From Alphaproteobacteria bacterium (GTDB lineage Bacteria > Pseudomonadota > Alphaproteobacteria > ATCC43930 > CGMCC-115725), in contig JASHUO010000274.1 in NCBI GenBank assembly GCA_030039975.1, forward strand, positions 1 through 8,376: DNA of 8,376 bases, given 5' to 3'. The translations under genes and the position numbers were made by a program. Below are positions 1 through 6,933 of this stretch, one piece after another. Position 1 is the first letter of the stretch, and every line of letters starts with the position of its first letter. A model generated the notes under the pieces. It had not been told where the DNA came from, made no database searches, and saw nothing but the letters and a program-made list of their open reading frames with translations.

Positions 1-394
1 GCAGCGCGCGCCCCAGCGGCTCAACCTTGCGCAGATGGCAGCAGGCATCGGCGTCGCGATCGGCGAGCGTGCTATCGGGATCGCGATGCGCGATCTCGGC
101 GGCGTCGGGCTCAACGCTGCGGAGTTCGGCCAGCCCGAGCCGCGCCACCAGCCGATCGCGGTAGGCGACCGTCTCGCGGAAAAGCCGACCGGTATCGAGG
201 AAGATCACGGGCGTATGGCGGTCGATGCGCGCCACCATGTCGAGGAGCAGCGCCGCTTCGCTGCCGAAGGAGGAGAGCAATGCGATGCGGCCGCGGAATT
301 CCTCTGTGATCAGCGGCTCGAGCAGGGCCTCGCCCTCGAGATCGCCATAGCGCCAGGCCAATACCGCCGCCCGGCGTTCCGGTTCGTGACTCAT
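1..394 (-). CDS. cysH: Assimilatory adenylyl-sulfate (APS) reductase, 5' part only
   Basis: Reduces APS to sulfite in cytoplasmic sulfate assimilation, with thioredoxin or a similar thiol as reductant. I translated it directly: 131 codons before the window edge cuts off the C-terminus (family length is usually about 230-270). Visible are the PP-loop-like motif SSFGS (residues 41-45), the LDTGRLFRET block (66-75) and CCHLRKVEPL (118-127). The adjacent Cys118-Cys119 is the first half of the [4Fe-4S] ligand set typical of APS-type rather than classic PAPS-type reductases; the second CxxC pair and the catalytic Cys would lie beyond position 1. Start: ATG at 394 with GGGAG six bases upstream. An in-frame GTG at 418, seven bases after GAGG (426-429), is a credible alternative adding eight residues; an in-frame TGA at 430-428 rules out anything longer. 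The leader carries a SAM-II-like riboswitch. The family is secure; APS against PAPS preference is inferred from the Cys pair. Confidence 0.93.
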   Translation of the reverse strand, partial: MSHEPERRAAVLAWRYGDLEGEALLEPLITEEFRGRIALLSSFGSEAALLLDMVARIDRHTPVIFLDTGRLFRETVAYRDRLVARLGLAELRSVEPDAAEIAHRDPDSTLADRDADACCHLRKVEPLGRAL

Positions 395-439
395 GCCGCG
401 CTCCCGCCCTCCGGGCACAAAAACGCCTCAGCTCGAGCA

Positions 440-488
440 GCTAAAGCGGGCGGAATTGGGACCTCGCTTTAGCCGCATTTCTAAAGCG
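440..488. repeat. Three copies of CTAAAGCG/CGCTTTAG forming alternative hairpins
   Basis: CTAAAGCG occurs at 441-448 and 481-488 on the plus strand, and as CGCTTTAG at 465-472. The middle copy can pair perfectly with either neighbour: with 440-448 as a 9-bp stem around a 16-base loop (GCTAAAGCG/CGCTTTAGC, 440-473), or with 481-488 as an 8-bp stem around an 8-base loop. In the cysH transcript the middle copy is the conserved CUAAAG tail of the riboswitch, so both stems would compete with the ligand-bound fold. This is the probable switching sequence between the aptamer and the cysH ribosome binding site. Confidence 0.6.
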
Positions 489-517
489 CCCGCAAGCTGA
501 AGCTCAAATCGGCGCTG
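461..517 (-). ncRNA. SAM-II-like riboswitch in the cysH leader
   Basis: Read on the minus strand, the leader fits the SAM-II (metA/SAM_alpha) fold. P1 is six Watson-Crick pairs, AGCGCC (516-511) with GGCGCU (490-485). It is followed at once by the conserved GAUUUG (510-505), then an optional small hairpin GAGC-UUCA-GCUU (505-494), then CUUGCG (496-491). After P1 comes the A-rich strand UUAGAAA (484-478), then UGCGG (477-473) and CUAAAG (472-467). The pseudoknot pairs UUGCG (495-491) with UGCGG (477-473), in the same register as UUGCA/UGUAG in the Sargasso Sea metX SAM-II RNA as I remember it; the spacing from P1 to this strand (seven bases) also matches. Known SAM-II RNAs bind S-adenosylmethionine and repress sulfur-amino-acid genes. 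Here it lies about 70 bases before cysH. SAM-V shares the same core and is the main alternative. The fold was worked out by hand, not by covariance search. Confidence 0.82.
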
Positions 518-522
518 GATGT

Positions 523-551
523 ACGCTAGATCGACACGATCTAGTTGTCAA
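523..551 (-). promoter_or_regulatory. Probable sigma-70-type promoter of cysH
   Basis: On the minus strand a perfect TTGACA -35 box (551-546) is followed by a 17-base spacer and TAGCGT (528-523), a weak -10 matching TATAAT at three of six positions. Transcription would start near 516, exactly where P1 of the riboswitch begins, which supports both calls. A second, less convincing pair lies further upstream: CTGACA (590-585), 17 bases, TGTACT (567-562). The surrounding 545-600 stretch is strikingly AT-rich for this DNA, as expected for a promoter region. Confidence 0.55.
526..544. promoter_or_regulatory. Perfect 19-bp palindrome, candidate operator
   Basis: CTAGATCG (526-533), spacer ACA, CGATCTAG (537-544): two perfect 8-base arms around a 3-base spacer. 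It fills the spacer between the proposed cysH -35 and -10 boxes and overlaps the first bases of the -10. A dimeric regulator bound here would be expected to block RNA polymerase, so a repressor is the simplest reading. I do not recognise the motif as that of a known regulator. Confidence 0.6.
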
Positions 552-610
552 TAAGACTAAAAGTACATATTTCGTATGTTATATTGTCAGGCTTTGGGTA
601 TGCACATCTT

Positions 611-630
611 CCGGCGCCGCGGCGGCCCGG
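611..630. repeat. GC-rich imperfect inverted repeat after the kinase gene
   Basis: A run made only of G and C, whose halves are complementary at most positions (CCGG at 611-614 with CCGG at 627-630, plus inner pairs), lies just past the kinase stop codon. It could fold in the end of the kinase transcript, but no T-run follows on the minus strand, so it is not a typical Rho-independent terminator. Confidence 0.3.
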
Positions 631-634
631 CGGG

Positions 635-2632
<1,998 letters not shown>

Positions 2633-2670
2633 CCCTTCCGCCCCGCGGGCGGATCGAAGGGCCCATGCTA

Positions 2671-2685
2671 TCAAAGGTTCGTTAA
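2671..2685. promoter_or_regulatory. CtrA-like TTAA-N7-TTGA motif upstream of the kinase
   Basis: On the minus strand TTAA (2685-2682), seven bases, TTGA (2674-2671) matches the alphaproteobacterial CtrA consensus TTAA-N7-TTAA at seven of eight positions. It sits about 40-50 bases before the preferred kinase start. A TTGACG hexamer (2696-2691) nearby could be a -35 box, but no good -10 follows at normal spacing. The motif is short and could occur by chance. Confidence 0.25.
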
Positions 2686-2698
2686 GAGATCGTCAACC

Positions 2699-2715
2699 AA
2701 AAACCGCAGCGGCGG
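2699..2715 (-). terminator. Weak Rho-independent terminator of the his operon
   Basis: Minus-strand reading gives CCGC (2715-2712), loop CGCT, GCGG (2707-2704), then five T (2703-2699), directly after the HIT gene stop at 2723. The stem is only four pairs, though all G-C, so termination may be partial. Its place between the last his-operon gene and the kinase upstream region fits. Confidence 0.4.
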
Positions 2716-2722
2716 GATCTGC

Positions 2723-3085
2723 CTACGCCTTTGAAATCATACGGCCCAGCGGCCGGCCGGCGAAGATATGGACGTGGAAATGCGGCACTTCCTGGTTGGC
2801 ATCGCGGCCGTGATTGGCGAGGATGCGATAGCCGGGTTCCGTCAGCCCGCGGGCACGCGCGATCTCGCCCACCGCGCGAACCAAACCCGCGATCTCCGCG
2901 TCGGATGCCTTCGCCGAGAAATCGTCGAGCGAAACATAGGCCCCCTTGGGGATGACCAGGATGTGCACGGGCGCCTGGGGGTTGATGTCGTGAAACGCGA
3001 GAACGTGCTCGTTCTCATAGACTTTCTTGCATGGGAGCTCGCCGCGCAGGATGCGGGCGAAGATATTGGTCGAATCGTAGGCCAT
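2723..3085 (-). CDS. HIT-family (HinT-like) nucleotide hydrolase
   Basis: A 120-residue histidine-triad protein, the usual HinT size. The early IFARILRGELPCKKVYE segment (residues 8-24), HDINPQAPVHILVIPK (32-47) and the signature HFHVHIFAG (102-110) with His102, His104 and His106 are all present; the middle His is the catalytic nucleophile in this family. HinT-type enzymes hydrolyse purine nucleoside phosphoramidates and acyl-AMP in the cytoplasm. The ATG follows AAGGTGA at good distance, and the gene begins 10 bases after the hisE stop, so it is the last gene of the his operon. Azospirillum brasilense has, as I recall, a HIT-like ORF in the same place after hisE. No step of histidine synthesis requires it; clearing adenylylated or phosphoramidate by-products is a guess. 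Confidence 0.93.
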   Translation of the reverse strand: MAYDSTNIFARILRGELPCKKVYENEHVLAFHDINPQAPVHILVIPKGAYVSLDDFSAKASDAEIAGLVRAVGEIARARGLTEPGYRILANHGRDANQEVPHFHVHIFAGRPLGRMISKA

Positions 3086-3095
3086 CGGCTCACCT

Positions 3096-3443
3096 TCAAG
3101 CGCCGCGGGAATTCTTTTCGTCGATTCCAGAGGTGCCGCTGCGCGCCTCGAGCGCGCGCCAGACTTCGGCCGGGGTCACCCCGCGATCGGCCCACAGCAC
3201 CAGCAGATGATAAAGAAGGTCGGCGCTTTCGGCGACGAGGCGCGCGCCATCGCCGCGCACCCCCTCGATCGCCGCCTCGAGCGCTTCCTCGCCGAGCTTC
3301 TTCGCAATCTTGATCGAGCCCTCGGCGAACAGCTTGGCGGTATAGGACGTCGCGGGGTCGGCGCCGCGGCGCGATTGGATCACCCCGTAAAGCCGGTCGA
3401 GCGTTCTGCCGTCAGTGGGGGACATGGCCGTTCCGGAAGTCAT
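3096..3443 (-). CDS. hisE: Phosphoribosyl-ATP pyrophosphatase
   Basis: Second step of histidine biosynthesis: cleaves phosphoribosyl-ATP to phosphoribosyl-AMP and pyrophosphate. The 115-residue protein carries the all-alpha MazG-like fold signature: LDRLYGVIQSRRGADP (15-30), SYTAKLF (33-39), KKLGEEALEAAIE (48-60) with metal-binding Glu52, Glu53 and Glu56, and ESADLLYHLLVLW (72-84) with Glu72 and Asp75. The length is normal for stand-alone HisE; HisI is not fused and is not in this window. Two starts are possible: ATG 3443, ten bases after GAGGA, and ATG 3425 (residue 7), five bases after GGAA. The first base of the longer start lies inside the TCAGnnn repeat array, so the shorter start may be the ancestral one. 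The HIT gene follows after 10 bases. Confidence 0.95.
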   Translation of the reverse strand: MTSGTAMSPTDGRTLDRLYGVIQSRRGADPATSYTAKLFAEGSIKIAKKLGEEALEAAIEGVRGDGARLVAESADLLYHLLVLWADRGVTPAEVWRALEARSGTSGIDEKNSRGA

Positions 3444-3514
3444 CAGCTTTCAGTCCTCAGTTGTCAGCATGCAGCGCCCTTGTCGTCAACTGATAACTGA
3501 AAACTGACGACTGA
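3443..3514. repeat. Inverted array of TCAGnnn heptads between hisF and hisE
   Basis: TCAG occurs at exact 7-base steps at 3443, 3450, 3457 and 3464, with a degraded GCAG at 3471. Its complement CTGA occurs at 3490, 3497, 3504 and 3511, also at 7-base steps. The two 25-base arms (3443-3467 and 3490-3514) are in register as an inverted repeat around a 22-base loop. Every TCAG/CTGA pair matches, while the three intervening nnn triplets are partly mismatched, some as G-U in the mRNA. It fills almost all of the only long gap in the operon. This type of short palindromic, TCAG-rich intergenic repeat looks like a dispersed genomic element; its function is unknown. Confidence 0.8.
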
Positions 3515-3523
3515 CGACTTCCT

Positions 3524-4282
3524 CTAAAGCCGCACCGGTATCCCCGCCGCGGCGAGATGCGCCTTTGCCTCGCCGATGCGGAAGGTGCCGAAATGGAAGA
3601 TCGAGGCGGCGAGGACGGCGGTGGCATGGCCGTCGCGGGTGCCCTCGACGAGATGGTCGAGCGTACCGACCCCGCCCGAGGCGATCACCGGAATGGTGAC
3701 GGCGTCGGCGATCCTCCGCGTCAAGGCAATGTCGAAGCCCGATTTCGTGCCGTCGCGATCCATCGAGGTCAGCAGGATCTCGCCGGCGCCGGCTGAGGCC
3801 ATGCGCATTGCCCAATCCACCGCATCGATGCCGGTGGCGCGCCGCCCGCCATGGGTGAAGACGTGCCAGCAGTCGGGACCGACCTGCTTGGCGTCAATGG
3901 CGACGACGACGCATTGGCTGCCGAATTTCTCCGCCGCCTCGCGCACGAAATCCGGCCGCGCTACCGCTGCGGTGTTGATCGAGGCCTTGTCGGCGCCGGC
4001 GAGCAGCAGGCGGCGAATATCCTCGACACTGCGCACGCCGCCGCCGACGGTGAGCGGCATGAAGCATTGCTCGGCGGTGCGCGCCACGACGTCGTAGAGA
4101 GTATCGCGATTCTCCGCCGAGGCAGTGATGTCGAGGAAGCAAAGCTCGTCGGCGCCTTCGCGGTCATAGAGCTTCGCCTGCTCGACGGGGTCGCCGGCAT
4201 CGATGAGATCGACGAAATTGACGCCCTTCACCGTGCGCCCGTCTCTGACGTCGAGGCAGGGAATGACCCGCATTTTCAGCAT
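3524..4282 (-). CDS. hisF: Imidazole glycerol phosphate synthase, cyclase subunit
   Basis: The (beta/alpha)8-barrel subunit that combines ammonia from HisH with PRFAR to make imidazole glycerol phosphate and AICAR. The 252-residue length is standard. Catalytic Asp11 is in RVIPCLDVRDGR (5-16) and Asp130 in VVVAID (125-130), exactly the canonical numbering, which supports ATG 4282 as start. Phosphate-binding segments are visible as LTVGGGVRS (77-85) and ASGGVG near the C-terminal third. The first 7 bases overlap the 3' end of hisA (4276-4282), with GAGG seven bases before the ATG, so translation is probably coupled. A second ATG at 4273 is less likely. It is followed by the 80-base repeat-bearing gap before hisE. 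Confidence 0.97.
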   Translation of the reverse strand: MLKMRVIPCLDVRDGRTVKGVNFVDLIDAGDPVEQAKLYDREGADELCFLDITASAENRDTLYDVVARTAEQCFMPLTVGGGVRSVEDIRRLLLAGADKASINTAAVARPDFVREAAEKFGSQCVVVAIDAKQVGPDCWHVFTHGGRRATGIDAVDWAMRMASAGAGEILLTSMDRDGTKSGFDIALTRRIADAVTIPVIASGGVGTLDHLVEGTRDGHATAVLAASIFHFGTFRIGEAKAHLAAAGIPVRL

Positions 4283-5010
4283 GGCTTGGCCTCGAGCAGC
4301 GCCAGCGCGCGAGCGAGATCGAGACGCCCATCGTAAAGCGCGCGGCCGCAGACGACGCCGCCGATGCCGTCCCTCTCATGCGCTTTCAAGGCGCGGAGAT
4401 CGTCGAGCGAGGCGACGCCGCCCGAAGCGATCACCTCGGTGCTGAGCGCGCGCGCCAGTGCCGCCGTCGCCTCGACATTGACGCCTCGCAGCGCGCCGTC
4501 GCGCTCGATGTCGGTATAGATGATGGCGGCGGCGCCGGCATCCTCGAAGTCGCATGCGAGATCGAGCGCTTGCCGCTCGGATGCCTTGGCCCAGCCTTCG
4601 ACGGCGACGCGGCCGCCGCGTGCATCGATGCCGATGACGATGCGGCCGGGATGGGCGCGGCACGCCCATTTGACCAGCGCCGGATCGCTCAGCGCCGCCG
4701 TGCCGAGAATGACGCGGCGGACGCCGCGCTCGAGCCAGCCTTCGATGGTTGCGCGATCGCGGATACCGCCGCCGAGCTGAACCGGAACGCCGGCGGTCGC
4801 GACGATGGCCTCGACCGCGGCGCGATTCATCGGCTTGCCGGCAAAGGCGCCGTCGAGATCGACGACATGCAGGTAGCGGCAGCCCGCGGTGACGAAGCGG
4901 CGCGCCTGGCCCGCGGGGTCATCGCTGAACACCGTGGCCTCGCTCATCTCGCCGCGCAGCAGGCGCACGCATTGCCCGCCTTTGAGATCGATGGCGGGAT
5001 AGAGGATCAT
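4276..5010 (-). CDS. hisA: ProFAR isomerase (phosphoribosylformimino-AICAR-P isomerase)
   Basis: Catalyses the Amadori isomerisation of ProFAR to PRFAR, the substrate of HisF-HisH. The 244-residue protein is a (beta/alpha)8 barrel homologous to HisF. It opens with MILYPAIDLKGGQCVRL, with catalytic Asp8, and has Asp129 in IVIGIDARGG, the second acid-base residue. Phosphate-binding segments are VQLGGGIRD (77-85) and IASGGVAS in the C-terminal half. The frame stays open upstream to 5253, but that part is the shadow of the acetyltransferase gene; ATG 5010 overlaps its TGA stop (ATGA), which fixes the start by family alignment and coupling. The 3' end overlaps hisF by 7 bases. Confidence 0.97.
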   Translation of the reverse strand: MILYPAIDLKGGQCVRLLRGEMSEATVFSDDPAGQARRFVTAGCRYLHVVDLDGAFAGKPMNRAAVEAIVATAGVPVQLGGGIRDRATIEGWLERGVRRVILGTAALSDPALVKWACRAHPGRIVIGIDARGGRVAVEGWAKASERQALDLACDFEDAGAAAIIYTDIERDGALRGVNVEATAALARALSTEVIASGGVASLDDLRALKAHERDGIGGVVCGRALYDGRLDLARALALLEAKPC

Positions 5011-5561
5011 GGCAGCATCGCGGCCTCGGGAACGAGGCGCTTGAAGTAGAAATGGCCGGGGATCGTCTGGCCCTCGACGCGGGCATAGGCGGGATGCGTA
5101 CCCCAGCGCACATAGCCCAGCGATTCGTAGAGCTGGATCGCCGCCTCCTGCGTCGCGCGGACGTCGAGATTGAGAATGGCGAAGCCGGCGGCGCGCGCCG
5201 CGTCCTCGACGGTGAGCACGATGCGCCGGGCAAGCCCATGGCCGCGCGCCCAAGGGGCGATGAAGTTGCTGGTGAGCTGTGCCGCGAAGGCCTGCGCCTC
5301 GTTGTTGCGCGGCGGCCGCCCGAGCTGCGCCGAGCCGCAGATCGTGCCGTCAAGCCGGGCGACGAAGAGCCGCCGCTCCGGCACCAGCAACACGCCGCGC
5401 CAATAGGCCTCCATGATGTGGCGCGGCGGGGCCGCGAGCCAGCCGAAGCCGCCACCTGCCTTGATCGCATCCTCGGCGGCATCGCAGAGATCCTCGAGAT
5501 CGGTGCGGGCGAAGGCTTCGAGCCGTTCCACCGCCGTTTTCGGCGCCTTGGTCTCGCTCAT
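5007..5561 (-). CDS. GNAT-family N-acetyltransferase inside the his operon
   Basis: A 184-residue protein with a GNAT core. Motif A is about residues 98-120, with the acetyl-CoA pyrophosphate loop RGHGLA (Arg106, Gly109, Ala111; pattern RxxGxA). Motif B is LDVRATQEAAIQLYESLGYVRWG (132-154), the usual beta5-alpha5 region. The N-terminal third (AAEDAIKAGGGFGWL) is helical and less typical. The substrate is unknown. Both ends overlap neighbours by ATGA: its ATG overlaps the hisH stop and its TGA overlaps the hisA start, so expression must be tightly tied to histidine synthesis. A small ORF occupies the hisH-hisA slot in other alphaproteobacteria; in Azospirillum I recall an ORF of 168 codons there, possibly the same family. 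It could acetylate a ribosomal or metabolic target; no histidine-pathway reaction needs acetyl-CoA. Confidence 0.9.
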   Translation of the reverse strand: MSETKAPKTAVERLEAFARTDLEDLCDAAEDAIKAGGGFGWLAAPPRHIMEAYWRGVLLVPERRLFVARLDGTICGSAQLGRPPRNNEAQAFAAQLTSNFIAPWARGHGLARRIVLTVEDAARAAGFAILNLDVRATQEAAIQLYESLGYVRWGTHPAYARVEGQTIPGHFYFKRLVPEAAMLP

Positions 5562-6199
5562 GGCCGCCACCGCAGGAAATTGGCGATGAGCCGGAGTCCG
5601 GTCGCCTGGCTCTTCTCGGGATGGAATTGCGTGCCGACGAGATTGTCGCGACCGACCGCGGCGGTGATCTCGCCGCCATAGTCGGCGATGGCGACGAGGT
5701 CGCGCCGCTCGGCGCAAGCGAGCGCGAAGCTGTGCACGAAATAAGCATGCGCGCCCGGCTCGATGCCCTCGAACACCGGATGCGGCGCGCGGAACTCGAG
5801 CTCGTTCCAGCCCATATGCGGAATCTTGAGCGCGGGATCGTCGGGCGTGATCGCCGCGACTTCGCCCGCGATCCAGCCGAGCCCGGCGACGGTCTCGAAC
5901 TCGCGGCCGCGTTCCGCCATGAGCTGCATGCCGACGCAGATGCCGAGAAACGGCCGGCCGCGGCGCCGCACCGCCTCGTCGAGCGCCGCCTCCATGCCGG
6001 GGACGGCGGCAAGCCCGCGCCGGCAATCGGCGAAAGCGCCGACACCCGGCAACACGACGCGCTCGGCGTGGCGCACCGTTTCGGCGTCGCGCGTCACCTT
6101 TACTTCGGTGTCGATCCCGCTCTCGCGTACCGCGCGCTCGAACGCCTTGGCGGCGGATCGGAGATTGCCCGAGCCGTAATCGATGATGGCGGTGATCAT
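5558..6199 (-). CDS. hisH: Imidazole glycerol phosphate synthase, glutamine amidotransferase subunit
   Basis: Hydrolyses glutamine and channels ammonia to HisF. The 213-residue class I (triad) amidotransferase opens with ITAIIDYGSGNLRS (2-15). It has the oxyanion-region PGVGAF (51-56), nucleophile Cys88 in GICVGMQLM (86-94), and His193 and Glu195 in GTQFHPEKSQ (189-198); the triad is complete. The HisH-typical MGWNEL (129-134) and YFVHSF (153-158) are present. Its start is 10 bases from the hisB stop; the ribosome site is poor (AGAGCC), suggesting reinitiation after hisB. The stop overlaps the acetyltransferase start by ATGA. Confidence 0.97.
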   Translation of the reverse strand: MITAIIDYGSGNLRSAAKAFERAVRESGIDTEVKVTRDAETVRHAERVVLPGVGAFADCRRGLAAVPGMEAALDEAVRRRGRPFLGICVGMQLMAERGREFETVAGLGWIAGEVAAITPDDPALKIPHMGWNELEFRAPHPVFEGIEPGAHAYFVHSFALACAERRDLVAIADYGGEITAAVGRDNLVGTQFHPEKSQATGLRLIANFLRWRP

Positions 6200-6208
6200 C
6201 GCTGGCTC

Positions 6209-6832
6209 TTACAGAACGCCCTTGGTCGAGGGCACCGCATCGGCGCGGCGCGGATCGATCGCAACCGCCTGCCGCAAGGACCGCGCCAGTCCCTTGTAGC
6301 AGGATTCGACAATGTGGTGGTTGTTCTCGCCATAGATGTTCTCGACATGGAGCGTCACTCCCGCCGATTGGGCGAAGGCCTGGAACCACTCCTTGAACAG
6401 CTCGGTATCCATCTCGCCGAGCTTCGGCTTCGAGAACGTCACCTTCCACACGAGGTAAGGGCGGTTCGAAACATCGAGCGCGACGCGCGTCAGCGTCTCG
6501 TCCATCGGGATGAGCGCGTCGCCCCAGCGCGCAATGCCGCGCCGGTCGGCGAGCGCCTTCGCCACTGCCTCGCCGACGACATAGCCGGTATCCTCGGTGG
6601 TGTGGTGGAAGTCGATGTGCAAATCGCCTTCGGCGCGCAGAGTGAGGTCGATCAAACTGTGGCGCGAGAGCTGCTCCAGCATGTGATCGAGAAAGCCGAT
6701 GCCGGTCGCGACGTCATAGGCCCCGGTGCCGTCGAGATTGACGCTGCCGCGGATCTTGGTCTCTTTGGTGACGCGCTCGACCGTGGCCTTGCGCTGCAAG
6801 GCGGCGACCGTCGAGGACCGGGCCTGAGCCAC
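6209..6832 (-). CDS. hisB: Imidazole glycerol-phosphate dehydratase
   Basis: Dehydrates imidazole glycerol phosphate to imidazole acetol phosphate, using a manganese centre. The 207-residue monofunctional form (no fused histidinol-phosphatase) has GFLDHMLEQLSRHS (46-59), the metal-binding HHTTED (76-81), GWGD-like RWGDALIPMDETL (102-114) and the second metal motif NHHIVE (171-176, His172 and His173). Start: GTG at 6832, seven bases after a perfect AAGGAGG; the frame is open further to 6961, but that stretch runs through the intergenic hairpin and has no conserved sequence. Usual family variants read HHIxEA; here it is HHIVES. It is the first gene of the his operon in this window, divergent from hslV. 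Confidence 0.96.
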   Translation of the reverse strand: MAQARSSTVAALQRKATVERVTKETKIRGSVNLDGTGAYDVATGIGFLDHMLEQLSRHSLIDLTLRAEGDLHIDFHHTTEDTGYVVGEAVAKALADRRGIARWGDALIPMDETLTRVALDVSNRPYLVWKVTFSKPKLGEMDTELFKEWFQAFAQSAGVTLHVENIYGENNHHIVESCYKGLARSLRQAVAIDPRRADAVPSTKGVL

Positions 6833-6839
6833 GCAATGC

Positions 6840-6846
6840 CCTCCTT
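6840..6846 (-). promoter_or_regulatory. Strong ribosome binding site fixing the hisB GTG start
   Basis: AAGGAGG on the minus strand, seven bases before the GTG at 6832. It is the best Shine-Dalgarno match seen in the his operon. It decides for GTG over upstream in-frame alternatives, and no ATG lies in frame nearby. Confidence 0.8.
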
Positions 6847-6898
6847 GCCGACCAATCTGCCGCCCGGCGGGACGGCGGCGGTGTTTTAGCAAGATCGT

Positions 6899-6925
6899 CG
6901 GAACCCCGCCAGTGCCGGGGTTCCG
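6899..6925. repeat. Perfect 10-bp inverted repeat between hisB and hslV
   Basis: CGGAACCCCG (6899-6908), 7-base loop CCAGTGC, CGGGGTTCCG (6916-6925). It lies 67 bases upstream of the hisB start and nine bases before the proposed hslV -35 box. It could be a hairpin in the hisB leader if the his promoter lies to its right, or an operator shared by both divergent units. No T-run follows on either strand, so it is not a typical terminator. Confidence 0.6.
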
Positions 6926-6933
6926 GCGCCGCG

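Noticed and set aside
419..448. Rho-independent terminator in the cysH leader (five T after a CTCGAG-rich stretch)
   Set aside because: The strong 9-bp stem lies 16 bases before the T-run, and only a four-pair stem can be drawn next to it, so intrinsic termination is not supported.
391..468. Possible leader peptide: an open frame following the GAGG right after the riboswitch and ending in a TGA that overlaps the cysH ATG
   Set aside because: It has no ATG or GTG; it would need a rare ATT start (456) or a late TTG (420). A 26-codon open stretch is easily found by chance in GC-rich DNA.
35..472. 145-codon plus-strand frame at the left edge
   Set aside because: It is opposite cysH and the cysH leader; the minus-strand translation gives clear APS reductase motifs.
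5007..6449. 480-codon minus-strand frame that could be read as a fusion ahead of the acetyltransferase
   Set aside because: Only the last 184 codons carry GNAT motifs; the upstream part is hisH and hisB read out of frame. The true start is the ATG at 5561 overlapping the hisH stop.
5621..6889. 422-codon open frame on the plus strand opposite hisH and hisB
   Set aside because: Antisense shadow; hisH and hisB have full catalytic residues, and the plus-strand product is a low-complexity Arg/Ala/Asp-rich sequence.
6900..6924. General-stress ECF sigma (EcfG) promoter suggested by GGAAC
   Set aside because: No CGTT element occurs at the required 16-18 base spacing on either strand; the GGAAC is explained by the perfect inverted repeat.
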